A stretch of 64,000 bases of DNA from Sphingopyxis sp. (GCF_016793825.1 NZ_JAEULM010000030.1:120491-184490), one strand, 5' to 3'. Shown: positions 8,599-17,415, numbered from the stretch's first letter. Translations and numbers: made by a program. Notes: generated by a model not told the origin, from the letters alone.

Positions 8599-9605
8599 GC
8601 GCGATGCGCCTCCTCGTCGATTTGCTGGCGGGGCGGCGCGGGGCAGCGACGCTGGCTCCGCGCGAGTGGGACGGCGTGATGTCGGTGGCCCGCGCCGAGG
8701 CGATGCTCGCGACGCTCGCGCACAGGCTGGACGGTGCGGATTTGCCGCCGTCGGTCACCACGCTGTTCGCCGACCAGCGCGCAGCGGCGGCCGTCGCGCG
8801 GACCCAGTCGCTGTGGGAAGCCGAAATGGCGCGGCGCGCGCTGGCGAGCGAGCGGATCGAGTTCGTGCTGCTGAAGGGTGCGGCCTATGCCGCCGCCGGC
8901 CTGTCTTGCGCCGAAGGGCGTCAGATCGGTGACCTCGACATCCTCGTCCTCGGTCACGATATCGGGCGGGCCGAGAATGAATTGCTGGAGGCCGGATGGG
9001 AGTGGGTGAAGCCTGACCCCTATGACGACGCCTATTACCGCGAGCATATGCACGAGCTGCCGCCGCTGATCCACAAGGCGCGCGACCGGATGATCGACGT
9101 GCATCACACGATCCTGCCACGGACGCACCGGGTCACGCCCGATCCGCTGGTCCTGATGGCGGAGGCCGTTCAGACCTCCTCCGGCTTCCGCGTGCTCAGT
9201 CCGCCGGCCATGGTCTGCCACTGCGCCGCCCACGTGCTGGCCGACGGCGACCTTCAGGGCGGCTTGCGCAACCTGTGGGATTTCCATCTGCTGGTGACCG
9301 AATTCACCGGCAGGGATACCGGTTTTCAGGCGCAGCTTTTTAAGCAGGCGGCTTTGCACGGCCTCGTCGATGTCGTGAAGCGCGCGCTTCGGTTGTCGCA
9401 CCGCCTGTATGATACGCCGCTGATGCTGGACCAGCGGACGGTCCCGTCGGACGATCTCTTCATACGCCGCCTGCTTGCGCGGGACGATTGGGGACGCCCA
9501 ACGCAATTTGCGCTGCATCAGGCGTTTTACATTCGCTCGCACTGGCTTCGGATGCCGCCGCTCATGCTATCGCGGCATCTTTGGACCAAGTGGCGAAAGC
9601 GCTAG
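8595..9605 (+). CDS. Nucleotidyltransferase family protein (NTP_transf_5-like)
   Basis: A 336-residue protein with the nucleotidyltransferase-5 signature: FVLLKGAAYAAAGL, then RQIGDLDILV with the metal-binding D-x-D. It continues with DVHHTILPRTHRV and a helical C-terminal half. It is the last gene of the MarR-PqqD-HprK run (start GTG 8595 overlaps by 4 nt). Members of this family commonly accompany HprK-related/PqqD-like genes. The transferred nucleotide and target are unknown. Its stop overlaps the convergent gph stop by 4 nt. Confidence 0.8.
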   Translation: MSAMRLLVDLLAGRRGAATLAPREWDGVMSVARAEAMLATLAHRLDGADLPPSVTTLFADQRAAAAVARTQSLWEAEMARRALASERIEFVLLKGAAYAAAGLSCAEGRQIGDLDILVLGHDIGRAENELLEAGWEWVKPDPYDDAYYREHMHELPPLIHKARDRMIDVHHTILPRTHRVTPDPLVLMAEAVQTSSGFRVLSPPAMVCHCAAHVLADGDLQGGLRNLWDFHLLVTEFTGRDTGFQAQLFKQAALHGLVDVVKRALRLSHRLYDTPLMLDQRTVPSDDLFIRRLLARDDWGRPTQFALHQAFYIRSHWLRMPPLMLSRHLWTKWRKR

Positions 9606-10264
9606 AGCGCCGCGAGTAACGGCACGAGTTCGCCATAATCGTCGATGACATGATCGGCGCCGAACTCTCTGGCGGGGCGGTCGAGAAATCCAAAGCCGAC
9701 GATGACGCTCGGTACCCCGGCGTTTCTGGCCGCCATGACGTCGTAGATGCTGTCGCCGACGAATGCGGCGCGTCCGCCCCCGCTCTGTTCGATCATCGCG
9801 CGGATCGGTTCGGCCGCCGGCTTGCGGATGGCCAGCGTGTCGCCGCCGATGATCGCGGCCATGCGGTCCGCGAGCCCCAGTTCACCCAGCAGCTTTCGGG
9901 CCATGCCCTCGGCCTTGTTGGTGGCCACCGCGGTGCGCACGCCAAGGGCGTCGAGCTGGTCGAGCGTGGCGATCAGGCCCGGAAACGGGCGGCTGTGGAC
10001 GGCGATATGCGCTTCGTAATAGTGCAGCAGGTCAGGATAGAGCCGCTCCACGGTGCCGTCCTCCGCACCGCCGGTCGCGCGAAGCCCCTGTTCGAGCATA
10101 TGTTTCGCGCCGAGCCCGATCATCGGCCGCACCTCGGCTTCGCTGAGCGGCGCGCGGTCGATCAGCGCAAGCGCGTGGTTGACCGCGGCAGCCAGGTCCG
10201 CGGCGGTATCGACGAGGGTGCCGTCGAGGTCGAAACCGACGATACGGAAAGGGAAATCGTTCAT
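9602..10264 (-). CDS. gph: Phosphoglycolate phosphatase (HAD superfamily)
   Basis: A 220-residue HAD hydrolase removing phosphate from 2-phosphoglycolate. Motif I is FDLDGTLVDT, the motif II region is AVATNKA, the motif III Lys is in AIRKPAAEP and motif IV is FVGDSIYDVMAARNAG. The N-terminal cap follows motif I. ATG 10264 is preferred (family proteins start just before motif I); ATG 10276 is possible. It is convergent with the nucleotidyltransferase gene and divergent from glmU. Confidence 0.88.
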   Translation of the reverse strand: MNDFPFRIVGFDLDGTLVDTAADLAAAVNHALALIDRAPLSEAEVRPMIGLGAKHMLEQGLRATGGAEDGTVERLYPDLLHYYEAHIAVHSRPFPGLIATLDQLDALGVRTAVATNKAEGMARKLLGELGLADRMAAIIGGDTLAIRKPAAEPIRAMIEQSGGGRAAFVGDSIYDVMAARNAGVPSVIVGFGFLDRPAREFGADHVIDDYGELVPLLAAL

Positions 10265-10324
10265 ATCGGCCCGCATGGCGTGATGTGCTGGAATCCGCAA
10301 TGATTTGCTGGCATGGCGCGCGGT

Positions 10325-11680
10325 ATGACCCACAAGATCGCCGCCATCGTCCTTGCCGCGGGCAAGGGCACCCGCATGAAGTCCGACCTCCACAAGGTGC
10401 TGCATCCGATCGCCGGGCGGCCGATGCTGCTGCACCTGATGGCGAGCGTCGATGCGCTGAACCCCGCGAAGAAGGTCGTCGTCGTCGGTGACAAGGCCGA
10501 CCAGATCGAAACCGCGCTCGCCGGCAGCGCTGGGCTTGCGGTGCAGGAACCGCAACTCGGTACGGGTCATGCGGTGCAGCAGGCCGAAGGCGCGCTGGCG
10601 GATTTCGATGGCGACGTGCTGATCCTTTATGGCGACGTGCCTTTCGTGCCGACCGCCACGATGCAGGCGATGATCGAACGGCTTGGCGCCCCCGACGCGC
10701 CCGCGGTCGTCGTGCTCGCGTTCGAGCCTGCCGATCCGCTGCAATATGGCCGCGTCATTACGGATGGCGACCGCGTCGTGAAGATGGTCGAGCACAAGGA
10801 TGCGACCGAAGCCGAACGCGCGGTGCGGCTTTGCAATTCGGGGTTGATGGCGGCGAAGGCGCGCGACCTGTTCGCGCTGCTCGCGCGTGTGACCGACGAC
10901 AATGCGGCGAAGGAATATTATCTCGTCGATATCGTCAACATTGCCAACGCCGACGGCCGGTCCTGCGCGGTCGTGAAAACCGATCCCGATGACGTTGCCG
11001 GCATCAACAGCCGTGCCGAACTCGCGCAAGCGGAGGCGCAGTGGCAGGCGTTCAAGCGCGAGGAGGCGATGGCGGGCGGCGCCTCGCTGCGTGCACCCGA
11101 TACCGTCTGGTTTTCGTGGGATACCGAACTCGGCCGCGACGTGACGGTCGAACCGAACGTCTTTTTCGGTCCCGGCGTGACGGTCGCCGACAAGGTGACG
11201 ATCCGCGCCAACTGCCATATCGAAGGTGCGATAATCGGCGAGGGATGCGACGTCGGCCCCTTCGCGCGGCTGCGCCCCGGCACCGTGCTGGGCGAGAAAG
11301 CGAAGATCGGCAATTTCGTCGAAACCAAGAAGGCGGTGCTCGGCAAGGGCGCCAAGGCTAGCCACCTGACCTATCTGGGCGATGTCAGCGTCGGCGCGGG
11401 CGCGAACATCGGCGCGGGGACGATCACCTGCAATTACGATGGCTATTTCAAATACAAGACCGAAATCGGCGAGAATGCCTTCATCGGGTCGAACAGCGCA
11501 CTGGTCGCCCCGGTGAAGATCGGCCGCGATGCGATCGTCGGCGCGGGCAGCACGGTGACCGCGGATGTGATGGACGGCGAGCTTCGCCTCGTTCGCGCCG
11601 AACAGTCTGTGAAGCCCGGCTGGGCCGACCGCTTCCACGACGCGATGCGCAAGAAGAAGGCGGCGGAGAAGAAAGCATGA
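10325..11680 (+). CDS. glmU: Bifunctional GlcNAc-1-P uridyltransferase / GlcN-1-P acetyltransferase
   Basis: A 451-residue enzyme making UDP-GlcNAc for peptidoglycan and LPS. The N-terminal pyrophosphorylase domain has LAAGKGTRMKSDLHKVLHPI, GTGHAVQQAE and ILYGDVPF. The C-terminal left-handed beta-helix has hexapeptide repeats and ITCNYDGYFKYKTEIGENAFIGSNSALVAPV. Length matches the family (about 456). ATG 10325 fits homologue N-termini; ATG 10313 is an in-frame alternative, and neither has a strong ribosome binding site. The stop overlaps the next gene (ATGA). glmS, the first enzyme of the same pathway, lies less than 1 kb downstream. Confidence 0.95.
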   Translation: MTHKIAAIVLAAGKGTRMKSDLHKVLHPIAGRPMLLHLMASVDALNPAKKVVVVGDKADQIETALAGSAGLAVQEPQLGTGHAVQQAEGALADFDGDVLILYGDVPFVPTATMQAMIERLGAPDAPAVVVLAFEPADPLQYGRVITDGDRVVKMVEHKDATEAERAVRLCNSGLMAAKARDLFALLARVTDDNAAKEYYLVDIVNIANADGRSCAVVKTDPDDVAGINSRAELAQAEAQWQAFKREEAMAGGASLRAPDTVWFSWDTELGRDVTVEPNVFFGPGVTVADKVTIRANCHIEGAIIGEGCDVGPFARLRPGTVLGEKAKIGNFVETKKAVLGKGAKASHLTYLGDVSVGAGANIGAGTITCNYDGYFKYKTEIGENAFIGSNSALVAPVKIGRDAIVGAGSTVTADVMDGELRLVRAEQSVKPGWADRFHDAMRKKKAAEKKA

Positions 11681-11991
11681 GCGACCGCTACGACGACAAG
11701 CCCTTCCTGCGCTATGTCGATGCGTGGGTCCTGAACGCGATCGGCCATCTCGACGATGCTACGCGCGCCTATTGCGTCGCGATGGAGCCTACCCTGCGTC
11801 AAAGCCTGGGCCTTGCCGGCAACTGGACCGCGATGGTCGAAAAGCAGATGAAATTCGCGCCCGAATTGCCCGCCCAAATCCGCAAGATCTGGGAAGAGGG
11901 AAAGGTTCGGTTCGAAGCTGGCAATGGGCGCCCCGCCGATCCGGTGCAGTTCGCGATGACGTTCGTCGATCGCAATTTCGGACGCACTTGA
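11677..11991 (+). CDS. Conserved hypothetical protein
   Basis: A 104-residue soluble, mostly helical protein (FLRYVDAWVLNAIGHLDD, VAMEPTLRQSLG, LPAQIRKIWEEGKVRF). I do not recognise a domain. It is translationally coupled to glmU by a 4-nt ATGA overlap, so it is almost certainly expressed with it. The toxin-antitoxin operator starts 2 nt after its stop. Confidence 0.7.
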   Translation: MSDRYDDKPFLRYVDAWVLNAIGHLDDATRAYCVAMEPTLRQSLGLAGNWTAMVEKQMKFAPELPAQIRKIWEEGKVRFEAGNGRPADPVQFAMTFVDRNFGRT

Positions 11992-11993
11992 TT

Positions 11994-12014
11994 TGATATC
12001 ATGATATGATATCA
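11994..12014. promoter_or_regulatory. Double palindromic operator of the toxin-antitoxin pair
   Basis: Two copies of the perfect palindrome TGATATCA (11994-12001 and 12007-12014) are separated by TGATA, centred 13 bp apart. The block ends 7 bp before the antitoxin start. AT-rich palindromes in this position are typical binding sites for ribbon-helix-helix antitoxins. Confidence 0.7.
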
Positions 12015-12021
12015 GAGTCGC

Positions 12022-12246
12022 ATGCGCTTCCTTGCCGACCTTCCCGATACCGACGTCGAATGGCTCGACGCGCTTGCCGTCGAGCAGGGCGTGTCGCGCG
12101 CCGAACTGGTGCGCCGCGCGGTGGCGGCGTATCGTGCCGACGCTTTGGGTGACGCGGTCGACAATGCGTTCGGTATCTGGAAAGAGCGCGACGACATCGG
12201 CGACGGCCTGAAATATCAGCGCCGCCTGCGGGGCAAGCGCGAATGA
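12022..12246 (+). CDS. Ribbon-helix-helix (CopG-type) antitoxin
   Basis: A 74-residue protein. The N-terminal RHH region is MRFLADLPDTDVEWLDALAVEQ followed by GVSRAELVRRAVAAYRA. The charged C-terminal tail (FGIWKERDDIGDGLKYQRRLRG) would wrap the toxin. It overlaps the PIN toxin gene by 4 nt (ATGA). Autoregulation through the TGATATCA palindromes just upstream is likely. Confidence 0.8.
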   Translation: MRFLADLPDTDVEWLDALAVEQGVSRAELVRRAVAAYRADALGDAVDNAFGIWKERDDIGDGLKYQRRLRGKRE

Positions 12247-12611
12247 TCGACGCGCAGTTCGACAGCGACATATTGATCGACGCACTCAACGGCGTCGAGG
12301 CCGCGCGCGGCGAGATTCGCCGTGCGGGGCGCAAGAGCATCAGCCGCGTTAGCTGGACGGAGGTCATGTCGGCCGCCGACCCGCGGACGGTAAAGGCGGT
12401 CGAGGCTTTCCTCGGCTGTTTTCAGGTCGAGGAAATCGGCGACGCGGTCGCGCGCCGCGCCGCCGCGTTGCGCGCCGAGCGCAAGGGCTTGACCCTGGCC
12501 GATGCTTTCGTACTGGCGACCGCGCAGATCAGCGGCCGCATCCTCGTTACACGCAATATCAAGGTGTTTCCGGCATCGATGCCGGGTATTCGCATTCCCT
12601 ATACGCTCTGA
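12243..12611 (+). CDS. PIN-domain toxin (VapC-like ribonuclease)
   Basis: A 122-residue PIN domain. The acidic residues expected for Mg2+ binding are present: Asp7/Asp9 in FDSDILIDAL, Glu40 in SWTEVMS and Asp87 in LTLADAFVLATA, with Asn105 in the VTRNIKVF motif. It should cleave RNA when freed from the antitoxin encoded just upstream. The module sits between glmU and glmS and may have inserted there. Confidence 0.85.
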   Translation: MIDAQFDSDILIDALNGVEAARGEIRRAGRKSISRVSWTEVMSAADPRTVKAVEAFLGCFQVEEIGDAVARRAAALRAERKGLTLADAFVLATAQISGRILVTRNIKVFPASMPGIRIPYTL

Positions 12612-12628
12612 CAGAAAGCCCAGCTCCC

Positions 12629-14452
12629 ATGTGCGGAATTATCGGAATCATCGGTACAGCCCAGGTGGCAGACCGTCTCGTCGACGGGCTTCGACGCATG
12701 GAATATCGCGGCTATGATTCGGCGGGCGTCTGTACGGTCGAAGGCGGGCAGCTCATCCGCCGCCGTGCCGAGGGCAAGCTCAATAATCTGGTCAAGGAAC
12801 TGGCGGGCAACCCCGCGCCCGGCACCGTCGGCATCGCCCACACGCGCTGGGCGACCCACGGCGCGCCGACGACCAGCAATGCGCACCCCCATGCGACGGG
12901 CGAAATCGCGCTCGTCCACAACGGCATCATCGAGAATTTCAAACCGCTGCGCGAAGAGCTGACCGCACGCGGCCGCAAGTTCGAGAGCGAAACCGATACC
13001 GAAGTCGTCGCGCACCTCGTCTCCGAACAGGTCGAGGCCGGCAAGTCGCCCGAGGAAGCCGTCAAGGCGGTGCTGCCTGAGCTTCGCGGCGCCTTCGCGC
13101 TGGCGATCGCCTTTCGCCAGCACCCCGATCTTCTCATCGGTGCGCGGCTCGGTTCACCGCTCGTGGTGGGTTATGGCGAAGGAGAGACCTACCTTGGCTC
13201 GGACGCGCTCGCACTCGCGCCGCTGACGCAGAAGATTTCCTATCTCGACGAGGGCGACTGGGTCGTCATCACCCGCGACGGGGCGCAGATCTATGACGCG
13301 GCGAACAATCCGGTAACGCGCGAAATCACGACGTCGGGCGTCACCGCCGCCGCCGTCGAGAAGGGCAATTACCGCCATTTCATGCAGAAGGAGATTTTCG
13401 AGCAGCCGACCGTCGTCGCGCAGACGCTCTCCTCCTATATCCGCCCGCTCGAACAGACGGTGGCGCTGCCGCAGATGGACTTCGACCTGTCGAAGGTCGA
13501 GCGCATTACCATCGTCGCTTGCGGCACCAGCTTCTACGCCGGAATGGTCGCCAAATACTGGTTCGAGACCTTCGCGCGCGTCCCCGTCGACATCGATGTC
13601 GCGTCGGAATTCCGTTACCGCGACCCGGTGCTCCAGCCGGGCGGGCTCGCGCTGTTCATTTCGCAGTCGGGCGAGACCGCCGACACGCTCGCGGCGCTCC
13701 GTCATTGCAAGGCGAACGGGCAGACGATCGCGGTCGTCGTCAACGTGCCGACCAGCAGCATGGCGCGCGAGGCCGATCTGCTGCTCCCGACTCACGCGGG
13801 GCCGGAGATCGGCGTCGCCTCGACCAAGGCCTTCACCTGCCAGCTCGCGGTGCTCGCGGCGCTGGCCGCGCATCTCGCGCTCCGGAAGGGCAAGCTTGGC
13901 GAGGCCGACGAACGCGAAATCGTCCGGCATCTCATCGAGGCGCCTGCCGCATTGAACGCCGCGCTCGCGTATGACGAGGAGATTGCGAAGATGGCGCATC
14001 TGGTCGCCCCCGCGCGCGACGTGCTCTACCTCGGCCGCGGCCCCGACTATCCGCTGGCTCTGGAAGGCGCGCTGAAGCTCAAGGAAATCTCCTACATCCA
14101 CGCCGAAGGCTATGCCTCGGGCGAGATGAAGCATGGCCCGATCGCGCTGATCGACGAAGCGGTCCCCGTCATCGTCCTCGCGCCCAGCGGACCCTTGTTC
14201 GAAAAGACCGTCAGCAACATGCAGGAAGTGATGGCGCGCGGCGGCAAGGTCGTGCTGATCAGCGATGCCGAGGGTCTGGCCGAAGCCGGCGACGGCTGCA
14301 TGGCGACGATCGAAATGCCCAAGGTCCACCCGCTGATCGCGCCGCTGGTGTACGCGGTGCCGGTGCAGCTCTTGGCCTATCATGCCGCGGTCGCGAAGGG
14401 GACCGACGTCGACCAGCCGCGTAATCTGGCGAAGTCGGTGACGGTGGAGTGA
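12629..14452 (+). CDS. glmS: Glutamine-fructose-6-phosphate aminotransferase (isomerising)
   Basis: A 607-residue enzyme making glucosamine-6-phosphate from fructose-6-phosphate and glutamine. Catalytic Cys is residue 2 (MCGIIGIIG). The glutaminase domain is followed by two SIS domains (IVACGTSFYAGMVAKYW, ISQSGETADTLAALR, LGRGPDYPLALEGALKLKE, YASGEMKHGPIALID) and the canonical C-terminus DQPRNLAKSVTVE. I see no glmS riboswitch: only 17 bp separate it from the toxin gene. The stop overlaps the next start (GTGA). Confidence 0.96.
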   Translation: MCGIIGIIGTAQVADRLVDGLRRMEYRGYDSAGVCTVEGGQLIRRRAEGKLNNLVKELAGNPAPGTVGIAHTRWATHGAPTTSNAHPHATGEIALVHNGIIENFKPLREELTARGRKFESETDTEVVAHLVSEQVEAGKSPEEAVKAVLPELRGAFALAIAFRQHPDLLIGARLGSPLVVGYGEGETYLGSDALALAPLTQKISYLDEGDWVVITRDGAQIYDAANNPVTREITTSGVTAAAVEKGNYRHFMQKEIFEQPTVVAQTLSSYIRPLEQTVALPQMDFDLSKVERITIVACGTSFYAGMVAKYWFETFARVPVDIDVASEFRYRDPVLQPGGLALFISQSGETADTLAALRHCKANGQTIAVVVNVPTSSMAREADLLLPTHAGPEIGVASTKAFTCQLAVLAALAAHLALRKGKLGEADEREIVRHLIEAPAALNAALAYDEEIAKMAHLVAPARDVLYLGRGPDYPLALEGALKLKEISYIHAEGYASGEMKHGPIALIDEAVPVIVLAPSGPLFEKTVSNMQEVMARGGKVVLISDAEGLAEAGDGCMATIEMPKVHPLIAPLVYAVPVQLLAYHAAVAKGTDVDQPRNLAKSVTVE

Positions 14453-14946
14453 CGGGACGGGCTTTCGTTGCGCGTTATTCGCTGTGGCGGATGGCGTTGC
14501 TGGCGCTTGCCGCGGTCGGGTTCGTGTTCGCGGGTTTGCTTCTTGCCGGAACGTTCGGTCCGCCGCTGCGGCCGGGCGCCGAATGGATCGGCTGGATCGG
14601 CGTGGTGTTCTTCGGGGCTTGTCTGCTGGTCATCGTCCGGCGCATGTTCGATGCGGCGGAGATCATCCGCATTTCGGGTAATGGTATCTATTTCAAATCC
14701 TGGTCGGACCAGACCGTTCCCTGGTCGGAGATCACAGATGTCACGATCTGGGAGTATCAGCGCCAGAAAACGATCATCCTTCACCTGCGCCGACCGGATC
14801 GGTTCCCCTCGACCAAGCTGCTCGGCAAGGTTTCCGCCGCCAATCGTGCGCTGACGGGGGGCGATATTCCGATCAGCCTGACCGGTACCGACGGCAAGTT
14901 CGCCGACGCGATGGCCGCCATCGCTTATTATCGGCGCGCCACCTGA
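14449..14946 (+). CDS. Two-helix membrane protein (STM3941-like)
   Basis: A 165-residue protein with two N-terminal transmembrane helices (about 14-34 and 45-63). The cytoplasmic PH-like beta domain follows (IIRISGNGIYFKSWSDQTVPWSEITDVTIWEY, KTIILHLRRPDRFPS). The layout resembles STM3941-family proteins of unknown function; this is a weak resemblance. GTG 14449 overlaps the glmS stop. Confidence 0.65.
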   Translation: MTGRAFVARYSLWRMALLALAAVGFVFAGLLLAGTFGPPLRPGAEWIGWIGVVFFGACLLVIVRRMFDAAEIIRISGNGIYFKSWSDQTVPWSEITDVTIWEYQRQKTIILHLRRPDRFPSTKLLGKVSAANRALTGGDIPISLTGTDGKFADAMAAIAYYRRAT

Positions 14947-15000
14947 TATGGGTACGGCATTCCGACCGATCATTTCCTTCGTCGTTTCCGGGAGAATCCA

Positions 15001-15414
15001 GTGAACTGGGAAACCCACTGCCACTGCGGCGCCGTCTCGGTTCGCCTCACCAAGGCGCCTGAAGACATTGCCGAGTGCAATTGCTCGCTCTGCTTCTCGC
15101 ACGGCATCCTCTGGGCCTATTATTCGCCGCGCGATGTAGCGATCGAGGGTGTGACGCGGACCTATAATCGCGCCGATCGAGCAAACCCCAATTCGGACCT
15201 GCATTTCTGCCCGACCTGCGGCTGCACGACCCACTGGTCGGCCACCGCGGGTCTGATCGAACGGATGGGCGGTACGGTCGATCTGATGGGGGTGAACATG
15301 CGGTTGTTCGCTCCCGACCGGCTCAGCGGATTGAAGCTGAGCTTTCCGGACGGGCGTCATTGGTCGGGCGAGGGGGCGTGGGGCTATGCGCGCGACGCGC
15401 AGATCATGCCCTGA
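15001..15414 (+). CDS. GFA/CENP-V family zinc protein
   Basis: A 137-residue protein of the family named after glutathione-dependent formaldehyde-activating enzyme. Zinc-binding cysteines are clear: CHCG (residues 7-10), CNCSLC (26-31) and FCPTCGC. The start is GTG 15001 with GGGAGA upstream. The real reaction is unknown for most members. It stands alone. Confidence 0.85.
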   Translation: MNWETHCHCGAVSVRLTKAPEDIAECNCSLCFSHGILWAYYSPRDVAIEGVTRTYNRADRANPNSDLHFCPTCGCTTHWSATAGLIERMGGTVDLMGVNMRLFAPDRLSGLKLSFPDGRHWSGEGAWGYARDAQIMP

Positions 15415-15425
15415 AGTTCCGGGGG

Positions 15426-15614
15426 TTATTCCGGCGCATTGGCCTGGGCGAGAATGGACGCGGCGATGTCTTCGATCTTTCCGGCCACCAGCAGCGGCGC
15501 GCCGCCGACCATGCCGACCTGGGTCTGGTCGTTTTCATAGTCGCGAAGCCAGGCGACATTTTCGGCGACGAGCAGATAGTTGCCGCCGCGGGAATTTAAC
15601 TTGATGAAACGCAT
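15426..15614 (-). CDS. Small conserved hypothetical protein (FlbD-like pattern)
   Basis: A 62-residue protein, MRFIKLNSRGGNYLLVAENV at its start, with an AGGAGA ribosome binding site 7 nt upstream, which fixes the start at 15614. The pattern (FIKLNSRGG, YLLVAENVAWL, VGMVGGAPLLVAGKIEDIAASIL) resembles the small FlbD family of flagellar-associated proteins, but no flagellar gene is nearby, so this is only a shape similarity. Confidence 0.7.
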   Translation of the reverse strand: MRFIKLNSRGGNYLLVAENVAWLRDYENDQTQVGMVGGAPLLVAGKIEDIAASILAQANAPE

Positions 15615-15671
15615 GCCGATGTCTCCTGATCGCGAAACTCTAGGCCGGAAATATGAACAAATGGGGTTCGC

Positions 15672-16331
15672 ATGAGTTTTTCGGCGATCATCTTCGACTT
15701 CGATGGCGTCATCGCCGACAGCGAAGTTCGCGCGAACCAGTCGCTCGCAGAAAGTCTGACCGCGGTCGGTATGCCGACGAGTTACGACGAGTGCCTGCGC
15801 GACTATTACGGACATAATTGGCAGGAAACGCAGCGGCGGATCGAAGCGCGCTTCGGCCGTCCGCTTCCCGTCGATTTCCGCCAGACGCACCGTGTCCGTG
15901 CCCGGGCGCGTTTCATGGAAGGATTCGATGCCGTTCCCGGCGCGCCGGCGTTTCTCGATATGCTGGGGGCGACGCCGCGCGCGATCGCCTCGTCAAGCCG
16001 GGCCGAATATATCGACTGGACGCTCGGCCTGTTCGGGCTTCGCCATCACTTCGGCGATCATATCTATAGCGCCGACGGGTGGGACCGCGGCAAGCCGCAT
16101 CCCGACATCTATCTCGCTGCCGCAAAGGGTCTCGGGGTCGATCCGGCCGCGTGTCTCGCGATCGAGGATTCGCCGACGGGCGCACAATCCGCGCTTGCCG
16201 CGGGCATGACGGTCATCGGATTTTGCGGTGCCAGCCACATCCTCGACCGAACGGTTCACGGCGAAATCCTGCGCGGCATCGGCGTCCACCATGTCGCGCT
16301 CGGCTATGACGAGATTTCGCTCGACGCTTGA
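15672..16331 (+). CDS. HAD-IA family hydrolase (beta-phosphoglucomutase-like)
   Basis: A 219-residue HAD phosphatase/phosphomutase. Motif I is IFDFDGVIADSE, motif II is AIASSSRAEYIDW, the motif III Lys is in DRGKPHPDIYL and motif IV is CLAIEDSPTGAQSALAAGM. The alpha-helical cap lies between motifs I and II. The Asp-x-Asp and Glu-Asp patterns fit the phosphoglucomutase-like branch. The substrate cannot be told. Confidence 0.85.
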   Translation: MSFSAIIFDFDGVIADSEVRANQSLAESLTAVGMPTSYDECLRDYYGHNWQETQRRIEARFGRPLPVDFRQTHRVRARARFMEGFDAVPGAPAFLDMLGATPRAIASSSRAEYIDWTLGLFGLRHHFGDHIYSADGWDRGKPHPDIYLAAAKGLGVDPAACLAIEDSPTGAQSALAAGMTVIGFCGASHILDRTVHGEILRGIGVHHVALGYDEISLDA

Positions 16332-16536
16332 ACTTCCACCCTTGCCGCTTTTCGTGACGGGAAGGGCGGGCCTTTCCTATTATACCGCGCCGTGCTTAGC
16401 TGTGCGGGTGGCGATTGGCCGACGATATGCGAATTGCGAGTAAAGTTGCGCAGTTTTCTGCACCTTTTCGCGAATCGTTCCCGACGGCAGCATCGACCTT
16501 CCGGACCATATCGAGGGGGTTCGACAGGAGAGACTG

Positions 16537-17406
16537 ATGTGCAATGACATAACCGAAGCCGACCTCGATCGCGCGGGGCTGGCCGTAAACCGGCGGAGCT
16601 TCGGCACGATCGTCGGCGTGGGTGCGCTGGCTGCGATGCTGCCCGTATCGGCAGGGGCCGCCGGGCCGGTGAAGGGCCGCGATGTCGAGATCAAGACCGC
16701 CGATGGCACCGCCGATGCCTATTTCGTCGCGCCCGCAACGGGACGGCATCCCGGCGTGCTCGTGTGGCCCGATATCCGGGGGCTGCGTCCCGCCTTTCGC
16801 CAGATGGCCGACCGACTGGCCGGTGAGGGTTATGCGGTGCTCACCGTGAACCCCTTCTATCGCTGGCAGGCGTCGCCGGTCGTCGACGCCGCGAACGATT
16901 TCAGCGATCCGGCGATCCGCGACAAATTATTCGGTTACCTGAAGCAATTGAACAAGACGCTGGTGACGACCGACGCGACGGCGCACCTTGGGTTTCTCGA
17001 TGCGCAGAAGGAAGTCGATGCGCGGCGCAAGCTGGGCACCACCGGCTATTGCATGGGCGGGGCGATGACGATCTACACCGCGGCGCTGAAACCCGACCGC
17101 GTCGGGGCGGCGGCCAGCTTTCACGGCGGCGGCGTGGGCAGCGACAAGCCCGACAGCCCGCATCTGCTGATTCCGGGAACGCAGGCGGGCTATCTGTTCG
17201 CCATCGCCGACAACGACGATCAGCAGGATCCCGAAGAGAAGAACCGGCTCAACGCCGTGCTGACGCCGCGCAAGCAGTGGCACGAGGTCGAGGTGTACAA
17301 GGGCGCGATGCACGGTTGGTGTCCGCCCGATGGCCGCGCCTATAATGAGGCCGCCGCCGAAAAGGCATGGGGCCGCATGCTCGAACTGTTCAAGGCCAGC
17401 CTGTAA
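16537..17406 (+). CDS. Dienelactone hydrolase family protein with Tat-type leader
   Basis: A 289-residue alpha/beta hydrolase. A twin-arginine segment NRRSFG (residues 18-23) precedes a hydrophobic stretch, so export by Tat is likely. The nucleophile is Cys172 in GYCMGG, the hallmark of dienelactone hydrolases; the acid is Asp224 or Asp226 (IADNDD) and the base His258 (MHGW). The start is ATG 16537 with AGGAGAG upstream. The 205 bp before it hold no gene that I can see. Confidence 0.85.
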   Translation: MCNDITEADLDRAGLAVNRRSFGTIVGVGALAAMLPVSAGAAGPVKGRDVEIKTADGTADAYFVAPATGRHPGVLVWPDIRGLRPAFRQMADRLAGEGYAVLTVNPFYRWQASPVVDAANDFSDPAIRDKLFGYLKQLNKTLVTTDATAHLGFLDAQKEVDARRKLGTTGYCMGGAMTIYTAALKPDRVGAAASFHGGGVGSDKPDSPHLLIPGTQAGYLFAIADNDDQQDPEEKNRLNAVLTPRKQWHEVEVYKGAMHGWCPPDGRAYNEAAAEKAWGRMLELFKASL

Positions 17407-17415
17407 CCGCCCCTG

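Noticed and set aside
10277-11638. Long minus-strand frame continuing upstream from gph
   Set aside because: It is the antisense of glmU produced by GC-rich codon bias; only the last 220 codons are gph.
12612-12628. glmS ribozyme/riboswitch
   Set aside because: Only 17 bp separate the toxin gene from glmS; there is no room for the structure.
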